This document shows, piece after piece, positions 8,853-16,592 of a stretch of 64,000 nt of DNA (the first letter of the stretch is position 1; each line of letters begins with the position of its first letter). Made by a program: the position numbers and the translations under genes. This stretch comes from Limnohabitans sp. 63ED37-2. GTDB taxonomy: Bacteria > Pseudomonadota > Gammaproteobacteria > Burkholderiales > Burkholderiaceae_C. Under the pieces are notes generated by a model. That model had not been told where the DNA came from and made no database searches. It saw only the letters and a program-made list of their open reading frames with translations. The DNA lies in contig NZ_CP011774.1 of the NCBI RefSeq assembly GCF_001412535.1, forward strand, positions 1,049,501 to 1,113,500, written 5' to 3'.

Positions 8853-9401
8853 ATGTTCAATCTTTTCAATCGAAACAACCCTGCTGATGAAATGAAGCGT
8901 GCAGTCGCCGCTTATGAAAAGGTGACCTCGATCGAATCCGATTCACGAGAAGCACGCAGCTTGCGGATGCGCATGGGCATGCTCTGTCGTGCGCACTTGG
9001 ACAAAACATTCATTGCCGGCGCAGAGCAAACCGCTGCTTGGCAAGAACTGGTCAGCTTGTCACTGAAGGCGGGTAAACCCATGCCTGAAGCGCCGACACC
9101 CTCCAAATTCCAAAAAATCCGCACGGGTGATTCCGATGTCTACGCATATTTGCCGGAAGATTACGTGATCGAAGCCTTTGGTTTGGGTGCTCGGTACCAA
9201 AAGGCGGAGCTGCCAGCGCCCAAGGCCATCGAGGCCATGCAAGCCTTGGCCAATCAGATCAGTCGCTACGACTTGCGCTTGGATGAACCCTTTCAGGCTT
9301 TGACTTTCTTGCGTGAGGAGTTGGCCGAACAAGCTGCAGCCGAAGCGGCTGAACACAATGAGGGTCAAAACGCTGGTGACCCTTCTTCTGAAGCCCCTTG
9401 A
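8853..9401 (+). CDS. Unrecognised soluble protein in flagellar operon
   Basis: I do not recognise a family. The 182-residue product begins MFNLFNRNN and has no signal peptide or membrane segment. It appears mostly helical, with a middle segment (about 85-120: SKFQKIRTGDSDVYAYLPED) that looks like a structured core and an acidic, Ala/Glu-rich tail (about 150-182). It lies 18 bp after fliA and 15 bp before the next unknown gene, on the same strand, so co-transcription with the flagellar run is likely. A role linked to flagella is inference from position only; codon use does not stand out from its neighbours. Confidence 0.75.
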   Translation: MFNLFNRNNPADEMKRAVAAYEKVTSIESDSREARSLRMRMGMLCRAHLDKTFIAGAEQTAAWQELVSLSLKAGKPMPEAPTPSKFQKIRTGDSDVYAYLPEDYVIEAFGLGARYQKAELPAPKAIEAMQALANQISRYDLRLDEPFQALTFLREELAEQAAAEAAEHNEGQNAGDPSSEAP

Positions 9402-9416
9402 GGCCGGGAGATTGCG

Positions 9417-10085
9417 GTGGACGCCCTGGTCAATGCCTTGATTGCCGTTGGGCTCCTGTTGATCCTGGTGATGGTCATCTATTTGATCGACAAGGTCAAC
9501 GCGATCGAAAAAGAAACCCGCAAGATGATGATCACCCTGGGTGAAAAACCAGCAACCACGGTGCCCACTGTGCCCACCGATCCCTTCATGGGTCTGAGCG
9601 GCAAGAAGTTGTGGGATGCCATGACGGGTCGTTCGGCCGAAGGGCTCGATCCCGATGGCCGGGCCAATTTGCGCAACATCTACCAGGTGGTCTTGACCAA
9701 GCACATGGAAGCCCTCTATCAAGATGGCTTCAAGGATGCCATCAGGGGCTTGCCAGGCGAGCCCAAAAACAGCCGATTCATCACCACCGCCAAGGGCCAG
9801 GTGGAGTCCTGGATCCCTTCGGCGCAGGCCAACGCCCTGTACCAATGTGGCTTCAAAGCCGCCGAGACCCCTCAATCTGAGTGGGGCCCCATTCGGGCCT
9901 CGATGGACGAGGCGGGTCTGTATTTGCTGGGTAAAACCGATTTGGACACCAGCAGCCCCTTGTCGGATTGGCTCATGCCCTTGTCTGCTTCTGACTCGGC
10001 CATGTCCTCTGCAGAAGGGGGTTATGACACCCCCATCGGCTTGCCTGATGCGACCAAATCCACGCCCAAGCTGAACAGACTTTGA
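9417..10085 (+). CDS. Unrecognised single-pass membrane protein in flagellar operon
   Basis: The 222-residue product has one hydrophobic helix near the N-terminus (about residues 6-25, LIAVGLLLILVMVIYLI) followed by a charged, probably cytoplasmic region and a Ser/Thr/Pro-rich tail. No known domain is apparent to me. The start is a GTG at 9417 preceded by GGGAG at 9406-9410; no ATG fits as well, since the next in-frame ones fall after the membrane helix. It follows the previous unknown gene by 15 bp. The two form a conserved-looking pair between fliA and fliS, whose function I cannot assign. Confidence 0.72.
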   Translation: MDALVNALIAVGLLLILVMVIYLIDKVNAIEKETRKMMITLGEKPATTVPTVPTDPFMGLSGKKLWDAMTGRSAEGLDPDGRANLRNIYQVVLTKHMEALYQDGFKDAIRGLPGEPKNSRFITTAKGQVESWIPSAQANALYQCGFKAAETPQSEWGPIRASMDEAGLYLLGKTDLDTSSPLSDWLMPLSASDSAMSSAEGGYDTPIGLPDATKSTPKLNRL

Positions 10086-10092
10086 TTTTTTC

Positions 10093-10114
10093 AGGCCTGT
10101 CGGTGAACAGGCCT
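10093..10114 (+). terminator. Hairpin after the flhA-fliA run
   Basis: A perfect 8-bp stem (AGGCCTGT with ACAGGCCT) around a 6-base loop begins 8 bp after the preceding stop codon and is followed by CAAGTTTTC. The T tract is short, so termination may be partial. The last base of the stem is also the first base of the sigma-28 promoter for fliS. Confidence 0.5.
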
Positions 10115-10140
10115 CAAGTTTTCGAGTGGTCTGCCGATTC
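10114..10140 (+). promoter_or_regulatory. Candidate sigma-28 (FliA) promoter for fliS
   Basis: The -35-like element TCAAGTTT (10114-10121) and the -10-like element GCCGATTC (10133-10140) are separated by exactly 11 bp. The enterobacterial-type consensus is TAAAGTTT-N11-GCCGATAA, so 7 of 8 and 6 of 8 positions agree and the spacing is exact. It is 34 bp upstream of the fliS start. Late-class expression of fliS fits its role as flagellin chaperone. Confidence 0.72.
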
Positions 10141-10173
10141 CCTCAGTACTGAAGTATTCAAGGGATTTCATTC

Positions 10174-10596
10174 ATGCGCGCTTATTCAAAATTTGCTGAG
10201 AGCTACGGATCTGTTCAGGTCGTGACAGGCGTAGCCACCGCTGACAACATCCAGTTGATCCAAATGCTTTTTGACGGTTTGCTGGAAAGCCTGGCCACCG
10301 CCACAGGCCACATTCAAAACAATGCCATCGAAGAGAAGTCCAAAGCCTTGGCCCGTGCAGGACGCATCGTGGTGGGTTTGCAGGGTGCTCTGGATTTCGA
10401 GCGCGGCGGTGAATTGGCGCAAAATTTGAACGAGTTGTATGCGTACATGACCCGCCGACTCTTCCACATCAACGCCCACAACGACCTGCAGGCCTTGCAA
10501 GAGGTGAAGACTTTGGTGATCGATATTTCCCAGGCTTGGCAAACATTGCCCAGTTTGTTGTCCGACACCAACCGCCGTACACACTACCCCAATTGA
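10174..10596 (+). CDS. fliS: Flagellin export chaperone FliS
   Basis: FliS binds the C-terminus of flagellin in the cytoplasm, stops premature polymerisation and hands it to the export gate. The 140-residue, all-helical product has the family start (YSKFAESYGSVQVVTGVATA) and the conserved IQMLFDGLLESLATA segment near residue 30. Neither fliC nor fliD is next to it, although fliD-fliS is a frequent pair; fliS instead closes the fliA-containing run with its own sigma-28 promoter. Confidence 0.93.
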   Translation: MRAYSKFAESYGSVQVVTGVATADNIQLIQMLFDGLLESLATATGHIQNNAIEEKSKALARAGRIVVGLQGALDFERGGELAQNLNELYAYMTRRLFHINAHNDLQALQEVKTLVIDISQAWQTLPSLLSDTNRRTHYPN

Positions 10597-10616
10597 AATG
10601 AATGACGCAGGCCTTT

Positions 10617-10693
10617 TGGCCTGCCCGACAGGAATCGAACCTGTGACCCACAGCTTAGAAGGCTGTTGCTCTATCCAACTGAGCTACGGGCAG
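10617..10693 (-). tRNA. tRNA-Arg (TCT anticodon)
   Basis: The minus strand folds as a 77-nt tRNA with CCA encoded at 10617-10619. The acceptor stem pairs 10687-10693 with 10621-10627, the T-arm is ACAGG-TTCGATT-CCTGT, and the anticodon stem ACAGC/GCTGT surrounds the loop CTTCTAA, giving anticodon TCT. The 3' end lies inside a perfect 7-bp inverted repeat at 10607-10624 (GCAGGCC-TTTT-GGCCTGC). Confidence 0.96.
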
Positions 10694-10706
10694 AAGAAGA
10701 AACATA

Positions 10707-10730
10707 AAAGGCCCATGAAGGGCCTTTTTT
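10707..10730 (-). terminator. Rho-independent terminator between tRNA-Pro and tRNA-Arg
   Basis: AAAAGGCCC and GGGCCTTTT form a 9-bp stem around a 5-base loop. The stem and its flanking A/T runs read as a terminator on both strands. On the minus strand it follows tRNA-Pro and precedes tRNA-Arg, so the two tRNA genes probably do not share one transcript. Confidence 0.65.
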
Positions 10731-10774
10731 GATGGGGGTGTCGTTTCAATGCGCTGGTTGGGCATTGTGAAAAA

Positions 10775-10851
10775 TGGTCGGAGCGGCGGGATTCGAACTC
10801 GCGACCCTCTGCTCCCAAAGCAGATGCGCTACCAGGCTGCGCTACGCTCCG
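10775..10851 (-). tRNA. tRNA-Pro (TGG anticodon)
   Basis: The minus strand gives a 77-nt tRNA with CCA encoded at 10775-10777. The acceptor stem starts CGGAGCG and pairs with CGCTCCG. The anticodon stem TCTGC/GCAGA encloses the loop TTTGGGA, giving anticodon TGG. The T-loop TTCGAAT is canonical. Confidence 0.97.
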
Positions 10852-10914
10852 ACTGAAAAGTATTCTAACCCCCAAATGCACGTGTATCCGGGGTGGCTGT
10901 CAAAAAAATCCTCC

Positions 10915-12003
10915 TTAGTTTTTGGCACCATGCGCCAAAGCGCGCGCTCGGCTGGCCGCCAAGGCGTTGGCATCAGGTGCTGACAAATCCCAAGCTTGCA
11001 TGTGGTCCATGCTGATGTCAGCCAGCGCAGCGATCCATTGGGCGTTGTTGTTCAGGCAGGGGATGTAACTGAAGCTTTCGCCGCCTGCGTGCAAAAACGC
11101 TTCTTGGGCTTCTTGCTGGATCTCTTCCAATGTTTCCAGGCAGTCGCTGGTGAAGCCTGGGCAGATCACATCGACTTTTTTCACGCCTTGACCAGCCATG
11201 GCCACCAAGGTGGGCTCGGTGTAGGGCTCGAGCCACTTGGCCTTGCCAAAGCGGGACTGGAAGGTGAGTTTGTATTGGTCTTTGGTGAGGCCCAGTGCTT
11301 CGGCCAGCAAGCGGCCGGTTTTCATGCATTCGCAGTGATAAGGGTCACCCAGCTGCAGAGTGCGCTCGGGCACACCGTGAAAGCTCATGACCAGTTGCTC
11401 GGCCCGGCCGTGGGTGGCCCAGTGTTCGCGCACGGTTTGGGCCAGTGCGGCAATGTAGCGCGGGTCGTCGTGGTAGTGGTTGACAAAGCGCATCTCGGGG
11501 ATGAGCCGGGTTTTCAGGCCCCAGCGGTACACCGCGTCGAAAACGCTGGCCGTGGTGGTGCCGCTGTACTGCGGGTAGGCGGGCACGATCAGCACGCGCT
11601 GCACGCCTTCGGCCTTCAGGGCGCTCAGTTGCTCGGGAACAGACGGCTGGCCGTAACGCATGGCGTAACGTACCGCGACGTGGTGGCCACGCTCTTGCAG
11701 GGCTGTGCCCAAAGATTGGGCCTGTTGTTCGGTGAAGGCTTTGAGGGGCGAGCCTTGCTCGGTCCAGATGCTGGCGTATTTAGCGGCCGATTTGGCCGGG
11801 CGCACGCGCAAGATGATACCGTGCAGGATCAGCCACCAGATGGGTTTGGGGATCTCGACCACGCGGCTGTCGCCCAGAAACTCGGCCAAGTACTTGCGCA
11901 AGGCTGGGGCGGTGGGGGCGCTGGGCGTGCCCAGATTGCAGTACAGCACCGCGGTGCGGGCGGCCTGACCATGCTGGAAGGAGGGTTCTTGTTGAAATGC
12001 CAT
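10915..12003 (-). CDS. hemH: Ferrochelatase HemH
   Basis: HemH inserts Fe(II) into protoporphyrin IX, the last step of haem synthesis, at the inner face of the membrane. The 362-residue product has the family landmarks: NLGTPSAPTAPALRKYLAEF near the N-terminus, the active-site MSFHGVPERT segment containing the catalytic His, and VICPGFTSDCLETLEEI near the C-terminus. I use the ATG at 12003 because a GGGAG lies upstream on the minus strand and the homologous N-terminus begins there. The open frame continues to 12204, which would overlap the divergent HAD gene. Confidence 0.95.
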   Translation of the reverse strand: MAFQQEPSFQHGQAARTAVLYCNLGTPSAPTAPALRKYLAEFLGDSRVVEIPKPIWWLILHGIILRVRPAKSAAKYASIWTEQGSPLKAFTEQQAQSLGTALQERGHHVAVRYAMRYGQPSVPEQLSALKAEGVQRVLIVPAYPQYSGTTTASVFDAVYRWGLKTRLIPEMRFVNHYHDDPRYIAALAQTVREHWATHGRAEQLVMSFHGVPERTLQLGDPYHCECMKTGRLLAEALGLTKDQYKLTFQSRFGKAKWLEPYTEPTLVAMAGQGVKKVDVICPGFTSDCLETLEEIQQEAQEAFLHAGGESFSYIPCLNNNAQWIAALADISMDHMQAWDLSAPDANALAASRARALAHGAKN

Positions 12004-12022
12004 ACGGTATTCTCCCACCACC

Positions 12023-12730
12023 ATGATTGATATCTCCCGAATCAAAGCCATTACCCTCGATCTGGACGACACATTGTGGCCCGTTTGGCCCACGATTGGC
12101 CGTGCCGAGGTGGTTTTACAGACTTGGTTGAGCACCCACGCCCCCGGTGCGGCCGCGCTATCGGCCGACGCCGAGCTCAAAAAAGCCGTTCGCGCCGAGA
12201 TCAACGCCCGCCATGCCGACCGGGCGCACGATTTGTCGTTTTTGCGCCGGGAGTCGATCCGCGCCTTGCTGCATCAAGCCGGGGAGCCCGTGGACTTGGC
12301 CGAAGCGGCTTTTGAGGTGTTTTTTGCCGAGCGCCAACGGGTGGATTTGTTTGACGATGCGCTGCCTGCGTTAGCGTTTTGGAGCCAGCGCATGCCGGTG
12401 GTGGCGCTGTCCAATGGCAATGCCGACGTGCACCGTGTGGGCATTGGCCAGCACTTTCATGCCAGCGTGAGCGCCCAGTCGCTGGGCGTGGCCAAGCCGG
12501 ACTTGCGCATTTTTGTGGCGGGCGCCGCAGCGGCTGGCGTGCAGCCCCACGAGGTGCTGCACATTGGTGACGACGCCCACGCCGACTGTGTGGGCGCTTT
12601 GGCCGCGGGCATGCAAGTGGCCTGGCTCAACCGCGAAGGCCATGAATGGACCCATGGCGACATGCGCCCGCATTTGGACGTGCGAGACTTGCACGCGCTG
12701 TGCGCCAGCTGGCCTGATTACCAACCCTGA
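12023..12730 (+). CDS. HAD-superfamily hydrolase (putative phosphatase)
   Basis: The 235-residue product is a HAD phosphatase of the small cap type. Motif I is LDLDDTLWP (about residues 12-20, nucleophile Asp then Asp), motif II is ALSNGN (Ser), and motifs III/IV are in AKPDLRIF (Lys) and HIGDDAHAD (acidic pair). It resembles YjjG/YigB-like nucleotide or FMN/sugar phosphatases, but the substrate cannot be read from sequence. The gene is divergent from hemH with only 19 bp between start codons and is followed 10 bp later by a GST gene. Confidence 0.85.
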   Translation: MIDISRIKAITLDLDDTLWPVWPTIGRAEVVLQTWLSTHAPGAAALSADAELKKAVRAEINARHADRAHDLSFLRRESIRALLHQAGEPVDLAEAAFEVFFAERQRVDLFDDALPALAFWSQRMPVVALSNGNADVHRVGIGQHFHASVSAQSLGVAKPDLRIFVAGAAAAGVQPHEVLHIGDDAHADCVGALAAGMQVAWLNREGHEWTHGDMRPHLDVRDLHALCASWPDYQP

Positions 12731-12740
12731 GGAGACCGAC

Positions 12741-13391
12741 ATGACCTTGAAAATTTACGGCATTGGCCCATCGCGTGCTGCGCGTCCCATCTGGACGGCT
12801 TTGGAGTTGGGTGTGCCGTTTGACCTCATTTCCACACCCTACGCGGGTGGCGCAACCCGCACGCCCGAGTTTTTGGCGGTTAACCCGAATGGCCATATTC
12901 CAGTCCTGATCGACGAGCGTGCCGAGGGCGCCATCACCGTGTGGGAGAGCATGGCTTGCGCGCTCTACATCGCCCGTGTCCACGGCAAAGCCGATGGCCA
13001 AACGATCGCACCGGCTTCGCCCCGCGAAGAAGCCGAGGCCTTGCGTTGGAGTTTTTGGACAGTGTCTGAGTTGGAGGCGGATGCGCTCACGGTGCTGATG
13101 CACCGCATGGCCATGCCCGAGGACCAGCGCAAGCCCGAGCTGGCGGATAAGGCCGAGAGCCGCCTGAAAGTGCCACTGGCCGTGCTGGAGAAACACCTGC
13201 AAGCCCAGCACGCCAAAGGCGAGGCTTACTTGGCGGCCAACCGTTTCACCGTGGCCGATGTGTGTGTGGCCAGCGTGGCCAGCTGGGTGCGCCCTGCGGC
13301 TGCGTTGCTGGCCCAATACCCGGCGGTGTCGAGCTGGCTCAAAGTTTGTCTGGATCGGCCCGCGCAGGCTCAGGCACGGGCCATGAAGTGA
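12741..13391 (+). CDS. Glutathione S-transferase family protein
   Basis: The 216 residues have a thioredoxin-like N-terminal domain with YGIGPSRAARPIWTALEL (residues 5-22), the cis-Pro region HIPVLID and the glutathione-binding VWESMAC motif, then an all-helical C-terminal domain ending with the FTVADVCVASVASW capping motif. The start at 12741 has GAGGAG about 8 bp upstream, and earlier in-frame starts would overlap the HAD gene. Substrate is unknown. The stop codon abuts that of the convergent hpnD-like gene with no base between them. Confidence 0.88.
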   Translation: MTLKIYGIGPSRAARPIWTALELGVPFDLISTPYAGGATRTPEFLAVNPNGHIPVLIDERAEGAITVWESMACALYIARVHGKADGQTIAPASPREEAEALRWSFWTVSELEADALTVLMHRMAMPEDQRKPELADKAESRLKVPLAVLEKHLQAQHAKGEAYLAANRFTVADVCVASVASWVRPAAALLAQYPAVSSWLKVCLDRPAQAQARAMK

Positions 13392-14249
13392 TCAGAATTG
13401 CCCGAGCGCCTGCATCTTCCACGCCAGCCACAGCTTGCGCAGCGGTGTCAGTGCGATGCGCTGGTGCAGCACCTGAAAGCCCGAAGCTTCGATCTCGCGC
13501 AGCAAGGTGCGGTAGATGCTGGCCATCATGAGGCCGGGTTTTTGGGCGCGGCGGTCGGCCTTAGGCAGCAGGGCCAGCGCTTCGTCGTACAGGGCGTGGG
13601 CGCGTTCGGTCTGGAACTTCATCAAGGCGGTGAAGTTGTCGGAGTAGGTGCGTTGCATCAGGTCTTGCGCTTTGACGCCGAAGCGCTGCTGCTCGTCCAG
13701 CGGCAAATAGATGCGCCCACGCATGGCGTCTTCGCCCACGTCGCGGATGATGTTGGTCATCTGAAAGGCCAGGCCCAGTTTGTGCGCATACTGGGTGGTG
13801 GCTTCAGCGGTTTGGCCAAAGATGCGGGCAGCGACTTCCCCCACCACGCCGGCCACCAAATGGCAATATTTGGACAGGCCCGCAAAGTCGAGGTAACGGG
13901 TCTGGTTCAGGTCCATCTGGCAGCCTTCGATCACGGCCATCAGGTGGCGGCTTTCGATGCCAAAGGGTTGGGTGTGGGGCATGAGCGCGTGCATGACCGG
14001 GTGGGTGGGCTGGCCTGCGTAGGCTTGTTGCACTTCTTTTTGCCACCAACCCAGTTTGGCGGCGGCCACGCTGGGATCGCTGATTTCGTCGACCACGTCG
14101 TCCACTTCGCGGCAAAAGGCATAAAAAGCGGTGATGGCCGCACGCCGCTCGGGGGGCAAAAACAAAAAGGCGTAATAAAAGCTGCTGCCCGAGGCGGCGG
14201 CTTTTTGCTGGACGTAGTCTTGCGGGCTCATGGGCTGGGATTCTCGCAT
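13392..14249 (-). CDS. hpnD: Squalene/phytoene synthase-family protein, HpnD-like
   Basis: Proteins of this family join two prenyl diphosphates head to head; HpnD makes presqualene diphosphate from farnesyl diphosphate for hopanoids. The 285-residue product carries both Asp-rich motifs: DDVVDE (residues 50-55) and RDVGED (169-174), plus YCHLVAGVVGEVAARIFG (128-145), which fits HpnD best. An alternative start is Met7. It follows the other synthase by 13 bp in one leftward unit. A phytoene synthase role cannot be excluded from sequence alone. Confidence 0.85.
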   Translation of the reverse strand: MRESQPMSPQDYVQQKAAASGSSFYYAFLFLPPERRAAITAFYAFCREVDDVVDEISDPSVAAAKLGWWQKEVQQAYAGQPTHPVMHALMPHTQPFGIESRHLMAVIEGCQMDLNQTRYLDFAGLSKYCHLVAGVVGEVAARIFGQTAEATTQYAHKLGLAFQMTNIIRDVGEDAMRGRIYLPLDEQQRFGVKAQDLMQRTYSDNFTALMKFQTERAHALYDEALALLPKADRRAQKPGLMMASIYRTLLREIEASGFQVLHQRIALTPLRKLWLAWKMQALGQF

Positions 14250-14262
14250 TCAAAGCGCTAGA

Positions 14263-15345
14263 TCAGGGCAGGGGTTTGCCGGACAATTTGCGATATTCTT
14301 TTTGCAAAACGTCAGCAGACCCGAGGCCCAAGGCGATGCGCCAGAGCAGGGCATGCACTTCGTGGCGCGGCATTTTGACGCGCTGGTTTAAGGCTGCGGG
14401 CCCGGCTTGGCGCAGCAGCGCCACGGTGCGTGCACCGATCAATGCCGGCAAGGCGCTGGCCAGGCGCAGGCGCAGGGGCTTGAGTGCCAAGGCGTAGCGC
14501 ATGCCATCGGCCAGTTGTGCTTGGGTGTTCTCTAACCACTGGGTGTAAAGCGGGGCCAGTGCATGCAGGGTGTCAGTATGTGGGGTTTTGGTCGCTTGCG
14601 CCAGCAGGGCCGGGGTCAGGCCCGCCTGCGCCAAGATTTCCACAGGCCAGTAACAACGACCGGCAGCCAGGTCGGCCCCGGCGTCGCGGATGATGTTCAG
14701 GCGTTGCAAGCCCATTCCGTAGGAACGGCCAATGCGCATCATTTCTTCTTGAGGTAGCAGGCTGTAGCCGGGCAAGTGGCGGCCGCACAACTCGGTCCAG
14801 AATTCGCCCACACAACCGGCCACCAGCCAGGTGTACTCGGCCAGCTCGGCTTCGGTTTGCAAAGCGTGCAGGCCGGGGCCAAAGCGGGTCATGTCCAGCT
14901 GTTGGCCTTGTGTGATGTGGCCCAGCACCTGGCGCACGCTGGCCTGGTCGGCTTGAGACAGGCTGAACAAAAGCGGCAGACATTGGGGCAGGGCCTGCAT
15001 CAGGGCGCGTTCGTGCGGATCGGTTTGTTGCGCGGCAAAGGCTTGGGTCAGGCGGCTGAGCTCGTGACTTTTTGGGACCGAGGTGCTCGGTGCGGCGATG
15101 GCCTCAGACATGAGGTCCAGCAACACCTGACGCTCATCCAAGGGCAGGGCGGTCGTGTCGGCCACGGTGTCGGTGGCACGGGCCAGCAGGTAGCCGATGG
15201 CCACCGGGGCTTGCAGTGCTTGGGGCAAGAGGCGGATGGACAGGTCGAACGAGCGCGACACATGGCGCAGCAGCTGGCGCTGGGCCGCACTCAGGCCCGG
15301 GCGCGTTCGGGCTGGCTGAAATGGGGGGGGCTTGATCATGGTCAA
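14263..15345 (-). CDS. Squalene/phytoene synthase-family protein (squalene synthase-like)
   Basis: The 360-residue product belongs to the same fold as the downstream gene but is longer. It has DTVAD (residues 59-63) in place of the DDxxD first motif and RDAGAD for the second, with YTWLVAGCVGEFWTELC between them. The longer C-terminal region (after about residue 290) includes a basic and hydrophobic helix that could touch the membrane. The combination is closest to single-enzyme squalene synthases, but an HpnC-like role is possible. First gene of a two-gene leftward unit whose promoter region is shared with the RND efflux genes. Confidence 0.8.
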   Translation of the reverse strand: MTMIKPPPFQPARTRPGLSAAQRQLLRHVSRSFDLSIRLLPQALQAPVAIGYLLARATDTVADTTALPLDERQVLLDLMSEAIAAPSTSVPKSHELSRLTQAFAAQQTDPHERALMQALPQCLPLLFSLSQADQASVRQVLGHITQGQQLDMTRFGPGLHALQTEAELAEYTWLVAGCVGEFWTELCGRHLPGYSLLPQEEMMRIGRSYGMGLQRLNIIRDAGADLAAGRCYWPVEILAQAGLTPALLAQATKTPHTDTLHALAPLYTQWLENTQAQLADGMRYALALKPLRLRLASALPALIGARTVALLRQAGPAALNQRVKMPRHEVHALLWRIALGLGSADVLQKEYRKLSGKPLP

Positions 15346-15387
15346 TCCCTATTGTCGCTTGACAGGTCGGGTCGGTTTGAATAGATT

Positions 15388-15401
15388 ACTAACCAGTCAG
15401 T
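15388..15401. promoter_or_regulatory. Candidate TetR-family operator upstream of RND efflux genes
   Basis: The 14 bp ACTAACCAGTCAGT fit the dyad ACTnACnnGTnAGT, with every defined position symmetric. Sites of this form are typical of TetR-type repressors of RND pumps in beta- and gammaproteobacteria. It lies 24 bp before the adaptor start, in the 79-bp gap between the divergent synthase and efflux units. No TetR gene is adjacent. Confidence 0.6.
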
Positions 15402-15424
15402 CATTATTATTTTCTGGATTTCCC

Positions 15425-16588
15425 ATGCCCTCTTTGAAACCACTCGCCGCCCGGCGGGTTTTTAGTTTGTGCGCGCTTGCCACCTTTGTGACGACTTTGG
15501 TGGCATGTTCCAAGGTCGAAGCCCCGCTAGAGCCGCTGCGCTCGGTCAAGTTGATCACGGTGGCGGGCAGCGATCTGAACTTGGGTGGGGAGTACGCGGC
15601 CGAGGTGCGGGCGCGTGTGGAGTCGCGCTTGGGCTTTAGGGTGGGGGGCAAGCTGGTGCAGCGTCCCGCCGAGCCGGGTCAACGTGTGGCCGCGGGTCAA
15701 TTGCTGGCCCTGGTGGATGCGCAGGATTTTCAGTTGGCCGCGCAAGCCGCCCAAGCCCAGGTGAGTGCCGCGCAAAGTCAACGCGATCTGGCCGCGGCCG
15801 AATTCAAGCGCTTTGAGGCACTGAAAGAGCAAAACTTCATCAGCGGTGCTGAATTGGAGCGGCGCGAGGCCAGCCTGAAGGCGGCCGAGGCGGCCTTGAA
15901 CCAAGCCAAAGCGCAGGCGCAGGCGCAGGGCAATCAGACAGGCTACGCGCGTTTGACGGCCAGCCATGCGGGTGTGATCACCGCTGTGGAGGCCGAAGTG
16001 GGGCAGGTGGTGTCTGCCGGTCAGCCGGTGGTGCGACTGGCCCACGACGGTCCGCGCGATGCGGTGTTTGCTGTGTCCGAGTCGGCCATCATGGCGATAC
16101 GGTTGGGGCAGAGCATGCAGGCCACGGTGCTGAGCACCGGTCAGATGGTGCGGGGTACGGTGCGCGAAATGGCGGCCAGTGCCGACCCGGTCACGCGCAC
16201 TTATGCAGTCAAGCTGGCGCTGGCGCCAGGTGTGGGCGGGGCCTTGCCTTTGGGGGCCACTTTGAATGTGCGTGCGCCCGGCTTGTCCAGTGCGGTGGCA
16301 TCGGCCATCAAACTGCCCACCAGCGCTTTGCGCCAAGAGGGGCAGGGCACAGCGGTCTGGGTGCTGGATGAAGCCAGCATGACGGTCAACAGCCAAGCGG
16401 TGCAGTTGGGCCCGGTCGATGGCAACGAGGTGGTGGTGAGCTCGGGGCTCAAGCCTGGGCAAAAAGTGGTCAGCGCCGGGGTGCATGTGTTGTCGCCTGG
16501 TCAGAAGGTGACGGTGTACGGTGCTCCGCCATCACCCGCGCCTGCACCCGCGCCTGCACCCGCCGCTTCGGCTTCTGCCCCTCGGTGA
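15425..16588 (+). CDS. RND efflux periplasmic adaptor (membrane fusion lipoprotein)
   Basis: This is the adaptor that links an inner-membrane RND pump to an outer-membrane channel. The 387-residue product starts with a lipoprotein signal ending in LVAC (Cys at about residue 28). It has a lipoyl/biotinyl half-motif (RVESRLGFRVGGKLVQRPAE), an alpha-helical hairpin (about 105-165) and a beta-barrel domain. The end is a Pro-Ala-rich tail encoded by short direct repeats. I chose the ATG at 15425 because it gives the lipoprotein signal. The RND permease begins 4 bp after the stop. Confidence 0.92.
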   Translation: MPSLKPLAARRVFSLCALATFVTTLVACSKVEAPLEPLRSVKLITVAGSDLNLGGEYAAEVRARVESRLGFRVGGKLVQRPAEPGQRVAAGQLLALVDAQDFQLAAQAAQAQVSAAQSQRDLAAAEFKRFEALKEQNFISGAELERREASLKAAEAALNQAKAQAQAQGNQTGYARLTASHAGVITAVEAEVGQVVSAGQPVVRLAHDGPRDAVFAVSESAIMAIRLGQSMQATVLSTGQMVRGTVREMAASADPVTRTYAVKLALAPGVGGALPLGATLNVRAPGLSSAVASAIKLPTSALRQEGQGTAVWVLDEASMTVNSQAVQLGPVDGNEVVVSSGLKPGQKVVSAGVHVLSPGQKVTVYGAPPSPAPAPAPAPAASASAPR

Positions 16589-16592
16589 TTTC

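Noticed and set aside
16527..16586. Short direct repeats (GCGCCTGCACCC type) at the end of the RND adaptor gene
   Set aside because: They encode a Pro-Ala tail in frame; too few and too short for a CRISPR or regulatory repeat.
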